Below, in pieces: positions 10,862 through 19,154 of a DNA stretch of 64,000 nucleotides; the stretch's first letter is position 1, and every line of letters starts with the position of its first letter. The stretch is from the NCBI RefSeq assembly GCF_025717515.1, contig NZ_JAJIRN010000001.1, positions 372,001-436,000 on the forward strand, written 5' to 3'. The notes beneath the pieces are model-generated. The model searched no databases. It was not told the origin of the DNA and was given only the letters and a program-made list of their open reading frames with translations. The translations under genes and the position numbers were made by a program. The stretch is from Roseateles oligotrophus (lineage in GTDB: Bacteria; Pseudomonadota; Gammaproteobacteria; Burkholderiales; Burkholderiaceae_C).

Positions 10862-10950
10862 TGCTCAGGCCGTTGGCGGGACATGGCTGCCACCGCTCAA
10901 ACGCCGTCGCCGAAGAACAACTGTTGCTGCGGTCTCACTTGCGCGATGCG
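10862..10950 (-). pseudogene. Degenerate duplicate of the yggX 3' end
   Basis: The segment lies 125 bp downstream of the yggX end and repeats its last 25-30 codons. Read on the minus strand it gives QQQLFFGDG against MEQFFFGDG in yggX, then an in-frame stop and a one-base deletion, before the nearly identical final stretch ending in TGA at 10865-10867. It cannot be a functional gene. It parallels the rpoD 3'-end copies. Confidence 0.65.
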
Positions 10951-10989
10951 CAAATGATCCCGCCCCGCAATTCTTGGCCCGAGCTCCGC

Positions 10990-11262
10990 TCAGGCCGTTG
11001 GCGGGACGTATCCCGCCACCGCTTCGGCGCCATCGCCGAAGAAGAATTGCTCCATCTGCCTGGCGAGATATTGGCGGGCGCGCAGGTCGGCGAGGTTCAG
11101 CCGGTTTTCATTCACCAACATGGTCTGATGCTTCATCCAGGCCGCCCAACCTTCTTTGCAGACGTTCTGGTAAATGCGCTTGCCCAATTCCCCTGGGTAG
11201 GGCGAGAAGTCCATGCCTTCGCCTTCTTTTTTCATGTAAATACATTGCACGGTGCGAGCCAT
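10990..11262 (-). CDS. yggX: Probable Fe(2+)-trafficking / oxidative damage protection protein
   Basis: The 90-residue protein starts [19 protein letters not shown], the typical YggX N-terminus, with the conserved cysteine at position 7 and the family core [20 protein letters not shown] and LNL.D..AR.YL. It protects Fe-S proteins from oxidation and is linked to iron trafficking in the cytosol. The start is set by homology; the open frame extends 61 codons further upstream without support. It lies 68 bp after argA on the same strand. The C-terminal tail [13 protein letters not shown] is longer than in many relatives and lies in a duplicated segment. Confidence 0.95.
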   Translation of the reverse strand: MARTVQCIYMKKEGEGMDFSPYPGELGKRIYQNVCKEGWAAWMKHQTMLVNENRLNLADLRARQYLARQMEQFFFGDGAEAVAGYVPPTA

Positions 11263-11330
11263 AAAACCTCTTAGATTGGTTAATTGGAAAAACAAGGCGG
11301 CACGATGTGCCTGGCCTTTGGGGTTTGAAT

Positions 11331-12671
11331 TCAGCTGAGTTTCTTGACCAAGACCTGCGAGCGCCGGTCCCAGTTGTATTTGCGCTTGCGCTCTTCGGGC
11401 AGCCATTCCGGGTCGACCGGTTGGAAGCCGCGCTTGATGAACCAATGCATGGTGCGCGTGGTCAGCACAAAGATGCTGGCCAAGCCCTGCGACTTGGCTT
11501 GCTGCTCGACCCGCTTCAGAATGCGGTCACCGTCGCCCTGGCCTTGCACAGCCGGCGACACCGTCAAAGCCGCCATCTCGCCGGTGCGCGCTTCCACATA
11601 GGGGTAGAGCGCCGCGCAGCCGAAGATCACACCGTCATGCTCGATGACGGTGTAGAGGTCAATATCGCGCTCGATTTCGGTGCGGTCGCGCTTGACCAGG
11701 GTGCCGTCGCGCTCCAGCGGTTCGATCAGCGCGATGATGCCGCCGATGTCGTCGGAGCCGGCTTCGCGCAGGCTTTCCAGCTTCTCGTCGACCACCATGG
11801 TGCCGATGCCATCGTGGGTGTAGACCTCTTGCAGCAGCGCCCCGTCCACCGCGAAGGGCACGATGTGCGAGCGCTCGACGCCGGCCTGGCAGGCCCGCAC
11901 GCAATGGCGCAAATAAAAGGCCACATCGGTCGGCTCGGTCGGCGCGGGCAGGCTGGCCAGCAGGCGCACCGCATCGGCCAAGGCCAGTTCGGTGTCGACC
12001 GCGCTGCTGCTGTCACCGGGCTGCTCATGCACGCCGTCGATCTCGCAAACGAACAGCAGTTTGTCGGCTTGCAGCGCGATCGCCGCGCTGGTCGCCACAT
12101 CCTCCATATTCAGATTGAAGGCCTCGCCGGTTGGCGAGAAGCCAAACGGCGACAGCAAAACCACCGCGCCGCTGTCGATGGCACGCTGAATCGCGGCGGC
12201 GTCCACCTTGCGGACCACGCCGCTGTGCTGAAAATCAACCCCGTCGACGATGCCGACCGGGCGCGCGGTCAAAAAGTTGCCCGACACCACCCGCACCGTG
12301 GCGTTGGCCATCGGCGTATTGGGCAGGCCCTGGGAGAAGGACGCTTCGATCTCGAAGCGCAACTGGCCGGCGGCTTCTTGCGCGCAGTCGAGGGCCAGCG
12401 CATCGGTGACGCGCTGGCCGTGGCTGTACTGCGGCGTTTGGCCTTTGGCGGCGAGTTGCTCGTTGACCTGGGGCCGAAAACCATGAACCAAAACGATCTT
12501 GATGCCCATCGCGTGCAAGATGGATAAATCCTGCACAAAGGCGTTCAATTTCCCGGCGGCAACCAGCTCGCCCGGCATGCCGACGACAAAGGTTTCACCC
12601 CGATAGGCGTGGATATAGGGCGCGACCGAACGGAACCAGGGCACAAAGGTGTGGGGAAATACAAGACTCAT
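11331..12671 (-). CDS. argA: N-acetylglutamate synthase
   Basis: The 446-residue protein has an N-terminal amino-acid-kinase-like domain (about 1-290; [41 protein letters not shown]). A C-terminal GNAT domain follows (about 300-446), with the acetyl-CoA loop in [15 protein letters not shown] and the end [15 protein letters not shown]. It catalyses the first step of arginine synthesis, acetylating glutamate, and in this family the kinase-like domain senses arginine. The start at MSLVFPH was chosen by family match; a TTG-initiated frame extends 32 codons upstream. It is probably co-transcribed with yggX. Confidence 0.95.
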   Translation of the reverse strand: MSLVFPHTFVPWFRSVAPYIHAYRGETFVVGMPGELVAAGKLNAFVQDLSILHAMGIKIVLVHGFRPQVNEQLAAKGQTPQYSHGQRVTDALALDCAQEAAGQLRFEIEASFSQGLPNTPMANATVRVVSGNFLTARPVGIVDGVDFQHSGVVRKVDAAAIQRAIDSGAVVLLSPFGFSPTGEAFNLNMEDVATSAAIALQADKLLFVCEIDGVHEQPGDSSSAVDTELALADAVRLLASLPAPTEPTDVAFYLRHCVRACQAGVERSHIVPFAVDGALLQEVYTHDGIGTMVVDEKLESLREAGSDDIGGIIALIEPLERDGTLVKRDRTEIERDIDLYTVIEHDGVIFGCAALYPYVEARTGEMAALTVSPAVQGQGDGDRILKRVEQQAKSQGLASIFVLTTRTMHWFIKRGFQPVDPEWLPEERKRKYNWDRRSQVLVKKLS

Positions 12672-12778
12672 GGCCTCAATTGTGCCGCAGGCCGTGGGCC
12701 GCCTGTGATTCTGGGGATTGAAGCGGCGCCCATCTGACCAGACGATTGCCCTGCCTTTTAAACTCAAGGAGATAAGAA

Positions 12779-13165
12779 ATGGATGCTTACAAAACCCATG
12801 GTGCCTTCAGTTGGTCGGAGCTGATGACGGCCGAGCCGGCCAAGGCGGCGGAGTTCTATGGCTCGCTGTTCGGTTGGGTGGTCGAGAAAATTGAAGTGCC
12901 GACCGGCCCCTACCATGTGATCAAGGTCGATGGCACGCCGATGGCCGGCATGATGGCCTACCCCGACCCCAGCGTGAAGATGCCGCCGTACTGGAGTTGC
13001 TATGTCACCGTCAACAATGTCGACGAGACGGTCGCCAAGTGTTGCGAACTCGGCGGCGCCGTGCTGATGCCGGCCATGGATGTGCCGACGGTGGGCCGCA
13101 TGGCCTGCATCCGCGACCCGCAAGGCGCGGCCATCAACATCATTGCTTACGCGCCAAAAACCTGA
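12779..13165 (+). CDS. VOC (glyoxalase/dioxygenase-fold) family protein
   Basis: The 128-residue protein has the paired beta-alpha-beta-beta-beta modules of the vicinal oxygen chelate fold. It starts HGAFSWSELMTAEPAKAAEFYGSLFGW and has the typical second-half motif RMACIRDPQGAAINI. These small VOC proteins bind metals or hydrophobic ligands; the substrate cannot be predicted. A good Shine-Dalgarno (aaggag) precedes the ATG. It is transcribed towards hrpA, 31 bp upstream of it. Confidence 0.88.
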   Translation: MDAYKTHGAFSWSELMTAEPAKAAEFYGSLFGWVVEKIEVPTGPYHVIKVDGTPMAGMMAYPDPSVKMPPYWSCYVTVNNVDETVAKCCELGGAVLMPAMDVPTVGRMACIRDPQGAAINIIAYAPKT

Positions 13166-13196
13166 ATCTTTCCTGGGCACGGATAATCCGCGCCTC

Positions 13197-16100
13197 GTGA
13201 AAGAAACTAGCCCCCCCACAAAAGCCGCCGCGCCTGCCTTGCCTTCATCGGCCAAGGCGCCCGCGGCCCGCCGCCCAGGCCCGCCGGCCAATCCGCTGCC
13301 GCCCATCACTTTTCCCGAATCGCTGCCGGTGTCGAGCCGGCGCGAGGATATTGCGCAGGCGCTGCAAGAGCATCAGGTCATCATCGTTTGCGGTGAGACC
13401 GGTTCCGGCAAGACCACGCAGCTGCCCAAGATCGCGCTGGCTCTGGGGCGGGGCCGTGCCAACACCGGCAAGCTGATCGGCCACACCCAGCCGCGCCGGA
13501 TTGCCGCCAGCAGCGTGGCCAAGCGCATCGCCGAGGAGCTCAAGACGCCGCTGGGCGAGGTGGTCGGTTTCAAGGTGCGCTTCCAGGACCGGCTGTCGCC
13601 GGGCGCCTCGGTCAAGCTGATGACGGACGGCATTTTGCTGGCCGAAACGCAGACCGACCCGCTGCTGCGCGCTTACGACACCTTGATCATCGACGAGGCG
13701 CATGAGCGCTCGCTGAACATCGACTTCCTGCTCGGCTACCTGCGCGAGGTGCTGAAAAAACGACCCGATCTGAAGGTGATCGTCACCTCGGCCACGATCG
13801 ACGCCGACCGCTTCGCCAAGCATTTCGAGTCCGCCAAGGGTCCCGCGCCGGTGTTGACGGTGTCCGGCCGGCTGTTCCCGGTCGAGCAGCGCTACCGTCC
13901 GTTTGAGGAGTCACGCGAGTACGACCTCAATAACGCGATCTGCGATGCGGTGGATGAACTCTGGCGCGAGGGTGGCGGCGATGTCTTGATCTTCCTGCCC
14001 GGTGAGCGCGAGATCCGCGAGGCGGCCGAGGCGCTGCGCAAACACCATCCGCCCGGTGTCGAGGTCTTGCCACTGTTTGCGCGCTTGTCTCAACAGGAAC
14101 AAGACAAGGTTTTCGAGCCGCATGGTCAGCGCCGCATCGTCTTGGCGACCAATGTGGCCGAGACCTCGCTGACCGTGCCGGGCATACGTTATGTGATCGA
14201 CCCCGGTATCGCCCGCGTCAAGCGCTACAGCTACCGCAACAAGGTCGAGCAACTTCAAATCGAGCCGGTCAGCCAGTCCTCGGCCAATCAGCGCGCCGGC
14301 CGTTGCGGTCGGGTCGCCAATGGCATTTGCATCCGGCTGTACGACGAGAAAGACTACCTCGCAAGGCCGCGCTTCACCGACCCCGAAATTCTGCGCAGCT
14401 CGCTGGCCGGGGTGATTCTGCGCATGAAGACCTTGGGCCTGGGCCAGGTCGATGACTTCCCCTTCATCGAGCCGCCCCCGCGCAAGGCGATCGCCGACGG
14501 CTACCAGTTGCTCAACGAGTTAGGTGCGGTTGACGACGCCAATGAGCTGACTCGCATGGGCAAAGAGCTGGGCAAGCTGCCGCTCGACCCGCGCGTCGGC
14601 CGGATGATTCTGGAGGCGCGCAGTCGCGAAGCCTTGGCCGAGATTTTGATCATCGCCAGCGCCTTGTCCGGCCAGGATGTGCGCGACCGGCCGATGGAGC
14701 AGCAACAAGCGGCGGACGAGCGCCACAAGAAGTTCGATGACGACAAGTCCGAATTTTTGGGCTATCTGAAGCTGTGGAAATGGCTGGAGGAGAGCAAGGG
14801 CGGGGCGGGCGAGCACAAGCTCAGCCACCGCCGCTACGAGGCGCTGCTGCGCGAAAACTTCGTCAGCCCGCGCCGTGTGCGTGAGTGGCGCGATGTCTAT
14901 TCGCAGCTGCACACCGTCGTCGCCGAACATGGTTGGCGCATGAACACCGCGCCGGCCACCTATGAGCAGGTGCATTTGTCGATGCTGGCCGGCTTGCTCG
15001 GCAATCTGGGGCTCAAGAGCGACGAGGACGAGTGGTATCTGGGCGCTCGCGGCATCAAGTTCTGGCGCCACCCCGGCGCGCATCTGAGCAAGAAGCCGGG
15101 CCGCTGGATCGTCACCGCCGAGTTGGTCGACACCACGCGGCTGTTCGGTCGCGGCATCGCCGCGATCGAGCCGCAATGGTTGCCGGGCATCGCCGGCCAC
15201 CTGATCAAGACCCAGTTGCTGGAGCCGCATTGGGAGAAGAAGGCGGCCGAGGTGATCGCCTTGGAGCGAGCGACGCTGTACGGCATCGTCATCTACGCCA
15301 ACCGGCGCGTGAACTTTGGCAATGTGGATGCAGCGGCCGCGCGGGCGATTTTTATTCGCGAGGCCTTGGTCAACGGCGAGTGGGAATCCAGGCTGCCGTT
15401 TCTTGCGCACAACAAGCGCCAAATCGCCCAGGTCGAGGAGTTGGAACACAAGTCGCGCCGCCAGGATGTGCTGGTCGACGATGAGCTGATCTACGCCTAT
15501 TACGACGAGCATTTGCCGGCCGAGGTCTGCTCCGGCGCGACGCTGGAGCGCTGGTATCGCCATGCGTCCAAGGCCGAGCCCAAACTGCTGCAGCTGAGCC
15601 GCGACGAGCTGATGAGGCACGAGGCGGCCGGCATCACCAGCAATGCGTTTCCGAAGACGATTCGCATGGGCGGTGTCGATTGCCTGGCGAGTTACTTGCA
15701 CGAACCCGGTGATGCGCGCGACGGCCTGACGGTCGATGTGCCGATCTATGCCTTGAACCAGGTCAGCGAGGAGCGCTGCGAATGGCTGGTGCCGGGCATG
15801 TTGGCGGCCAAGGTCTTGGTTTTGCTGAAGAGCTTGCATCAGCGCCCGCGCTCGCGCTTGGTGCCGCTGCCCGACTTTGTGGCCGAATTCATTGCCGCCA
15901 ACCCGTTTGGGCAGGGCGCTTTGATCGAGGTCTTGCTGAAGGCCGTCAAGGAGCGCACGCAACTGGCGATCCAGCGCAATGACTTCAAGCTGGAGCAGTT
16001 GCAGCCGCATCTGTTCATGAACTTCCGCGTCATCGACGAGCATGGCCGGCAGCTCGGCATCGGCCGCAATCTGGCGGCGCTGAAGGCCGAGTTGGGCGGG

Positions 16101-17087
16101 CAGGCGCGGTCGGCGTTTCAGGCGCTGGCGGCGCTGCGTTTGCCAGCCTCTGCGCCTGCCGTCGCCGAGCCTGCGCCGGTCAAGGCCGGCGGCATCCGTG
16201 CCGAGGTCAAGGTGGCGCCCAAATCGGCACGCGAAGTCAGCAAAACTTACACGGCCTGGACCTTCGGCGAGTTGCCGGAGTTGATGGAGGTGTCACGCGG
16301 CGCACAGACGCTGATCGGCTTCCCGGCGCTGCTGGACCGTGGCACGCATGTCGAGATCGAGGTTTTTGACGAGCCCGATGTCGCGGCGGCCCGCCACCGC
16401 CTGGGTCTGCGCCGCCTGCTCGCCTTGCAGCTGAAAGAGCCGCTGAAGTTCCTGGAAAAGAACATCCCCGACCTGCAGAAGATGTCGGTGCTGTTCATGA
16501 GCTTGGGCACGGCCGAAGAGCTGCGCGATCAGATCATCGGCGTGGCGCTGGACCGGGCCTTTCTGGCCGAGCCGCTGCCGACCGACGAATTCAGTTTCAA
16601 GCGGCGCATCGAAGAAGGGCGCTCCCGCTTGAATCTGATCGCGCAGGAAGTAGCACGTCAGGCCGGCGTCGTGCTGCTGGAATATGCCGCTGCCATGCGT
16701 AAGTTGAAGGATGCGCGTGCGCCCAAGGAAGCGGCCGAGGACATCACCGCGCAGTTGCAGCGTCTGATGCCCAAGCAGTTTGTCGCCAGCACGCCCTGGG
16801 CGCAGTTGCAGCATCTACCGCGTTACCTGAAGGCCATCAGCGGCCGGCTGGAGAAGCTGCGAGCCGACCCGGCCCGCGACGCCAAGCTGCTCAGCGAGCT
16901 GCGCCCCTTGGAGCAGCGCTATCTGCGTCGGGTGGTCGAGATGAAGGGCTCGCCCGACCCGCGCATGACCGACTTCCGCTGGCAATTGGAGGAGCTGCGG
17001 GTCAGCCTGTTTGCGCAGGAGCTGCGCACGCCGCAGCCGGTCAGCGTCAAGCGCTTGGAAAAGGTTTGGGCGCAAATGGGGCAGTGA
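13197..17087 (+). CDS. hrpA: ATP-dependent RNA helicase HrpA (DEAH box)
   Basis: The protein is about 1296 residues, the usual HrpA length. It has Walker A GETGSGKTTQ (about 68-77), the DEAH box in IIDEAHERS (about 165), SAT motif III (VTSATID), and motif VI QRAGRCGR (about 364). Helicase-associated domains and the long HrpA-specific C-terminal region follow. It unwinds RNA in the cytosol, and enteric HrpA rescues stalled ribosomes. The GTG at 13197 is chosen because it falls after the upstream stop and gives the family length; the open frame runs further up into the VOC gene. The first 55 residues are a proline/alanine-rich tail. Confidence 0.95.
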   Translation: MKETSPPTKAAAPALPSSAKAPAARRPGPPANPLPPITFPESLPVSSRREDIAQALQEHQVIIVCGETGSGKTTQLPKIALALGRGRANTGKLIGHTQPRRIAASSVAKRIAEELKTPLGEVVGFKVRFQDRLSPGASVKLMTDGILLAETQTDPLLRAYDTLIIDEAHERSLNIDFLLGYLREVLKKRPDLKVIVTSATIDADRFAKHFESAKGPAPVLTVSGRLFPVEQRYRPFEESREYDLNNAICDAVDELWREGGGDVLIFLPGEREIREAAEALRKHHPPGVEVLPLFARLSQQEQDKVFEPHGQRRIVLATNVAETSLTVPGIRYVIDPGIARVKRYSYRNKVEQLQIEPVSQSSANQRAGRCGRVANGICIRLYDEKDYLARPRFTDPEILRSSLAGVILRMKTLGLGQVDDFPFIEPPPRKAIADGYQLLNELGAVDDANELTRMGKELGKLPLDPRVGRMILEARSREALAEILIIASALSGQDVRDRPMEQQQAADERHKKFDDDKSEFLGYLKLWKWLEESKGGAGEHKLSHRRYEALLRENFVSPRRVREWRDVYSQLHTVVAEHGWRMNTAPATYEQVHLSMLAGLLGNLGLKSDEDEWYLGARGIKFWRHPGAHLSKKPGRWIVTAELVDTTRLFGRGIAAIEPQWLPGIAGHLIKTQLLEPHWEKKAAEVIALERATLYGIVIYANRRVNFGNVDAAAARAIFIREALVNGEWESRLPFLAHNKRQIAQVEELEHKSRRQDVLVDDELIYAYYDEHLPAEVCSGATLERWYRHASKAEPKLLQLSRDELMRHEAAGITSNAFPKTIRMGGVDCLASYLHEPGDARDGLTVDVPIYALNQVSEERCEWLVPGMLAAKVLVLLKSLHQRPRSRLVPLPDFVAEFIAANPFGQGALIEVLLKAVKERTQLAIQRNDFKLEQLQPHLFMNFRVIDEHGRQLGIGRNLAALKAELGGQARSAFQALAALRLPASAPAVAEPAPVKAGGIRAEVKVAPKSAREVSKTYTAWTFGELPELMEVSRGAQTLIGFPALLDRGTHVEIEVFDEPDVAAARHRLGLRRLLALQLKEPLKFLEKNIPDLQKMSVLFMSLGTAEELRDQIIGVALDRAFLAEPLPTDEFSFKRRIEEGRSRLNLIAQEVARQAGVVLLEYAAAMRKLKDARAPKEAAEDITAQLQRLMPKQFVASTPWAQLQHLPRYLKAISGRLEKLRADPARDAKLLSELRPLEQRYLRRVVEMKGSPDPRMTDFRWQLEELRVSLFAQELRTPQPVSVKRLEKVWAQMGQ

Positions 17088-17220
17088 GGGCGCATTGATT
17101 TGGGAATAGCGATGCGAATGTTGTTCAGCTCGGCCTATCAAGAAGGCCCAGGATTGGGTTAAATAGGGCTTAAGCAGATTCTCTGGCCTAACTCTGGTTT
17201 TTTCCCGCCAGCCTTCCCTC

Positions 17221-19095
17221 GTGCCCGACTCCAAACCCAACTCAGCCAACGCTGCAGCCGCGACGGCCGCAGCGACCAAGCCCGCCGCGCCGATGCGCCG
17301 CTTCGGCCGTTTTGAGCTACGCCAGTTGCTCAACAAAAGCACGCGCAGCATGCTTTGGCTGGTTTTTGATGCGAAGCTTGACCAGGAGTTGATGCTGTGC
17401 ATGCCAAGGGTAGCCCCGAACAGCGCCAGCGCCACCGAGCATTGGATCAAGACCGCCACCGCCGGCGCGCGCGTTGTGCACCCCAATTTGGCCCATGTGG
17501 TCGAGGTTGGCCAGGTCGAGAAATGGCCATATATGGCCTATGACCGGGCCTTGGGCGAGACCTTGGATGAGCGTCTGGCGCGCCAGGCCACGCCCCTGCC
17601 TCTGGAGGCCGCCGACTGGGTTTGCCAATATCTGGAGGGTTTGGCCTTTGCCCATGAGGCCGGCCATGCGCATCGCGATGTGCAATGTGCGACGCTGATC
17701 ATCAGCCCCACCAACCAGGTGCGCGTCTTGGGGCTGGAGGCGGCGCAGGAGATATTTCCTGCCAATGCCGATTACAACTCGGTCAGCCGGCGAGCGGTGC
17801 GTGAATCGGCCGCCGAAGATATTTTGTGCGTTGGCTTGATGCTGCACCGCGTCTTGAGTGGGCGCCCCGTGTTGGATCAACCCGACTTGCAGGCGGTGGT
17901 GCAGTTGATGCAGCCGACCGGCCATGAGTTGGTGCGGATGGGCTGGGAGACGCCGCATCCGATCCCGGAGCCTTTGCGTGCCATTTGCAATCGCGCCACC
18001 GACCGCCAAGAGCGCCAGCGCTATCACATCGCCCGCAGCTTCCTGCGCGCCTTGGATGGCTGGCGCACCTCGGCCGGTCATGATGAAGAAGGGCCAATCG
18101 CGCTGTTGATCGACAAGCTGCAGCGCATTGGGCACCTTCCAAGCACTTCGTCGGCCTTGCAAAGGGTGGGCCAATCCTCGTCGATGGACAGGCAGCACAC
18201 CAGTGCGTTGGCCACCTTGGTGATGCAGGACATGGCCTTGGCCTTGGAACTTTTGAGGCGGGTCAATAACGCTTTGAAGCAAAGCGGTGCGGCGGTTGAC
18301 GGGACGGTCCTGAACATGCAGCGCGCGATCGCGATGCTGGGCCTGGAGGGGGTGAGCCAGGCGGCGCGAGCGCTCAAGCCCTGGCCGGGGCCGCTCAACG
18401 AAATGCAAGCGGGGATGCTGCAAAGCTTGATGAAGCGCGTCCACCGGGCCGGGCAGATCGCCCAGGCGCTGCGTCCGGCAGGTTATGACGCCGAGGTGGT
18501 TTACCTGATCACCGTGATGCAGAACTTGGGTCGATTGCTCTTGCAGTACCACTTCCCTGATGACGCGCAACAGATTCGGCAATTGATGCAGCCGCCGGAG
18601 CCGACCGCCGATCAGCCGCATCCCGCCAGCATGAGTGAGCAAGCGGCCGCCTTTGCCGTCATGGGTTGTGATCTTGATTCTCTTGGTACGGCGGTGGCCA
18701 AACATTGGAGCCTGGGCGACGAGTTGCTGCACATGATGCGGCGTCAGTCGCCGACGGCCGCCTTGCGAGCCAGTGGGCACGCCAAGGAAAACGACAACGA
18801 AGTGCTGCGCCTGACCTGCAGCCTGGCCAACGAATTGGTCGATGCCCTGATGTTGCCGGAGGCCAAGCGGGCCGCCGGTGTCGAAGTCGCGACCAAGCGC
18901 TATGCCCGCACCCTGGGCCTGGGTCTGAAGGATATTCAACAGGCCTTGAACCCGGAGGCTGCTGCGCCTGTCGATCATGGTCGATCCAACTTTATGGCGC
19001 TTGATGGGGATGCCCCCAAGCCCTCGAGCCTGCGCGCCCGCTTGGCTGCCAAGTCGGCAAGCGATGGTGGGCACAACGGTGGTTCGCCGCATTGA
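17221..19095 (+). CDS. Pseudokinase-HDOD signalling protein
   Basis: The 624-residue protein starts at GTG. Residues about 28-280 align with a Ser/Thr kinase fold (RFGRFELRQLLNKSTRSMLWLVFD), but the catalytic residues are missing. The beta-3 lysine region reads LMLCMPRV, the catalytic loop is HRDVQCATLI without the lysine and asparagine, and the DFG is replaced by LGLEA. The C-terminal half (about 290-560) is an HDOD domain with QNLGRLLLQYHFPDDAQQI. It is a paralogue of the next gene, which keeps an active kinase, and lies 59 bp upstream of it. It may be a scaffold or regulator of that kinase. Confidence 0.85.
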   Translation: MPDSKPNSANAAAATAAATKPAAPMRRFGRFELRQLLNKSTRSMLWLVFDAKLDQELMLCMPRVAPNSASATEHWIKTATAGARVVHPNLAHVVEVGQVEKWPYMAYDRALGETLDERLARQATPLPLEAADWVCQYLEGLAFAHEAGHAHRDVQCATLIISPTNQVRVLGLEAAQEIFPANADYNSVSRRAVRESAAEDILCVGLMLHRVLSGRPVLDQPDLQAVVQLMQPTGHELVRMGWETPHPIPEPLRAICNRATDRQERQRYHIARSFLRALDGWRTSAGHDEEGPIALLIDKLQRIGHLPSTSSALQRVGQSSSMDRQHTSALATLVMQDMALALELLRRVNNALKQSGAAVDGTVLNMQRAIAMLGLEGVSQAARALKPWPGPLNEMQAGMLQSLMKRVHRAGQIAQALRPAGYDAEVVYLITVMQNLGRLLLQYHFPDDAQQIRQLMQPPEPTADQPHPASMSEQAAAFAVMGCDLDSLGTAVAKHWSLGDELLHMMRRQSPTAALRASGHAKENDNEVLRLTCSLANELVDALMLPEAKRAAGVEVATKRYARTLGLGLKDIQQALNPEAAAPVDHGRSNFMALDGDAPKPSSLRARLAAKSASDGGHNGGSPH

Positions 19096-19154
19096 TGCCG
19101 AGGTTCGATAGGTCTCCAGCCACTTTCTAAAAGTCAGGATAAAACGTTCTTGTG

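Noticed and set aside
14520-16043. 507-residue open frame antisense to hrpA
   Set aside because: Shadow of hrpA; leucine/glutamine/arginine-rich composition typical of reverse-strand artefacts.
17317-19092. 591-residue minus-strand frame across the pseudokinase gene
   Set aside because: Composition is that of a shadow frame, and the plus-strand HDOD similarity to the next gene shows which strand is coding.
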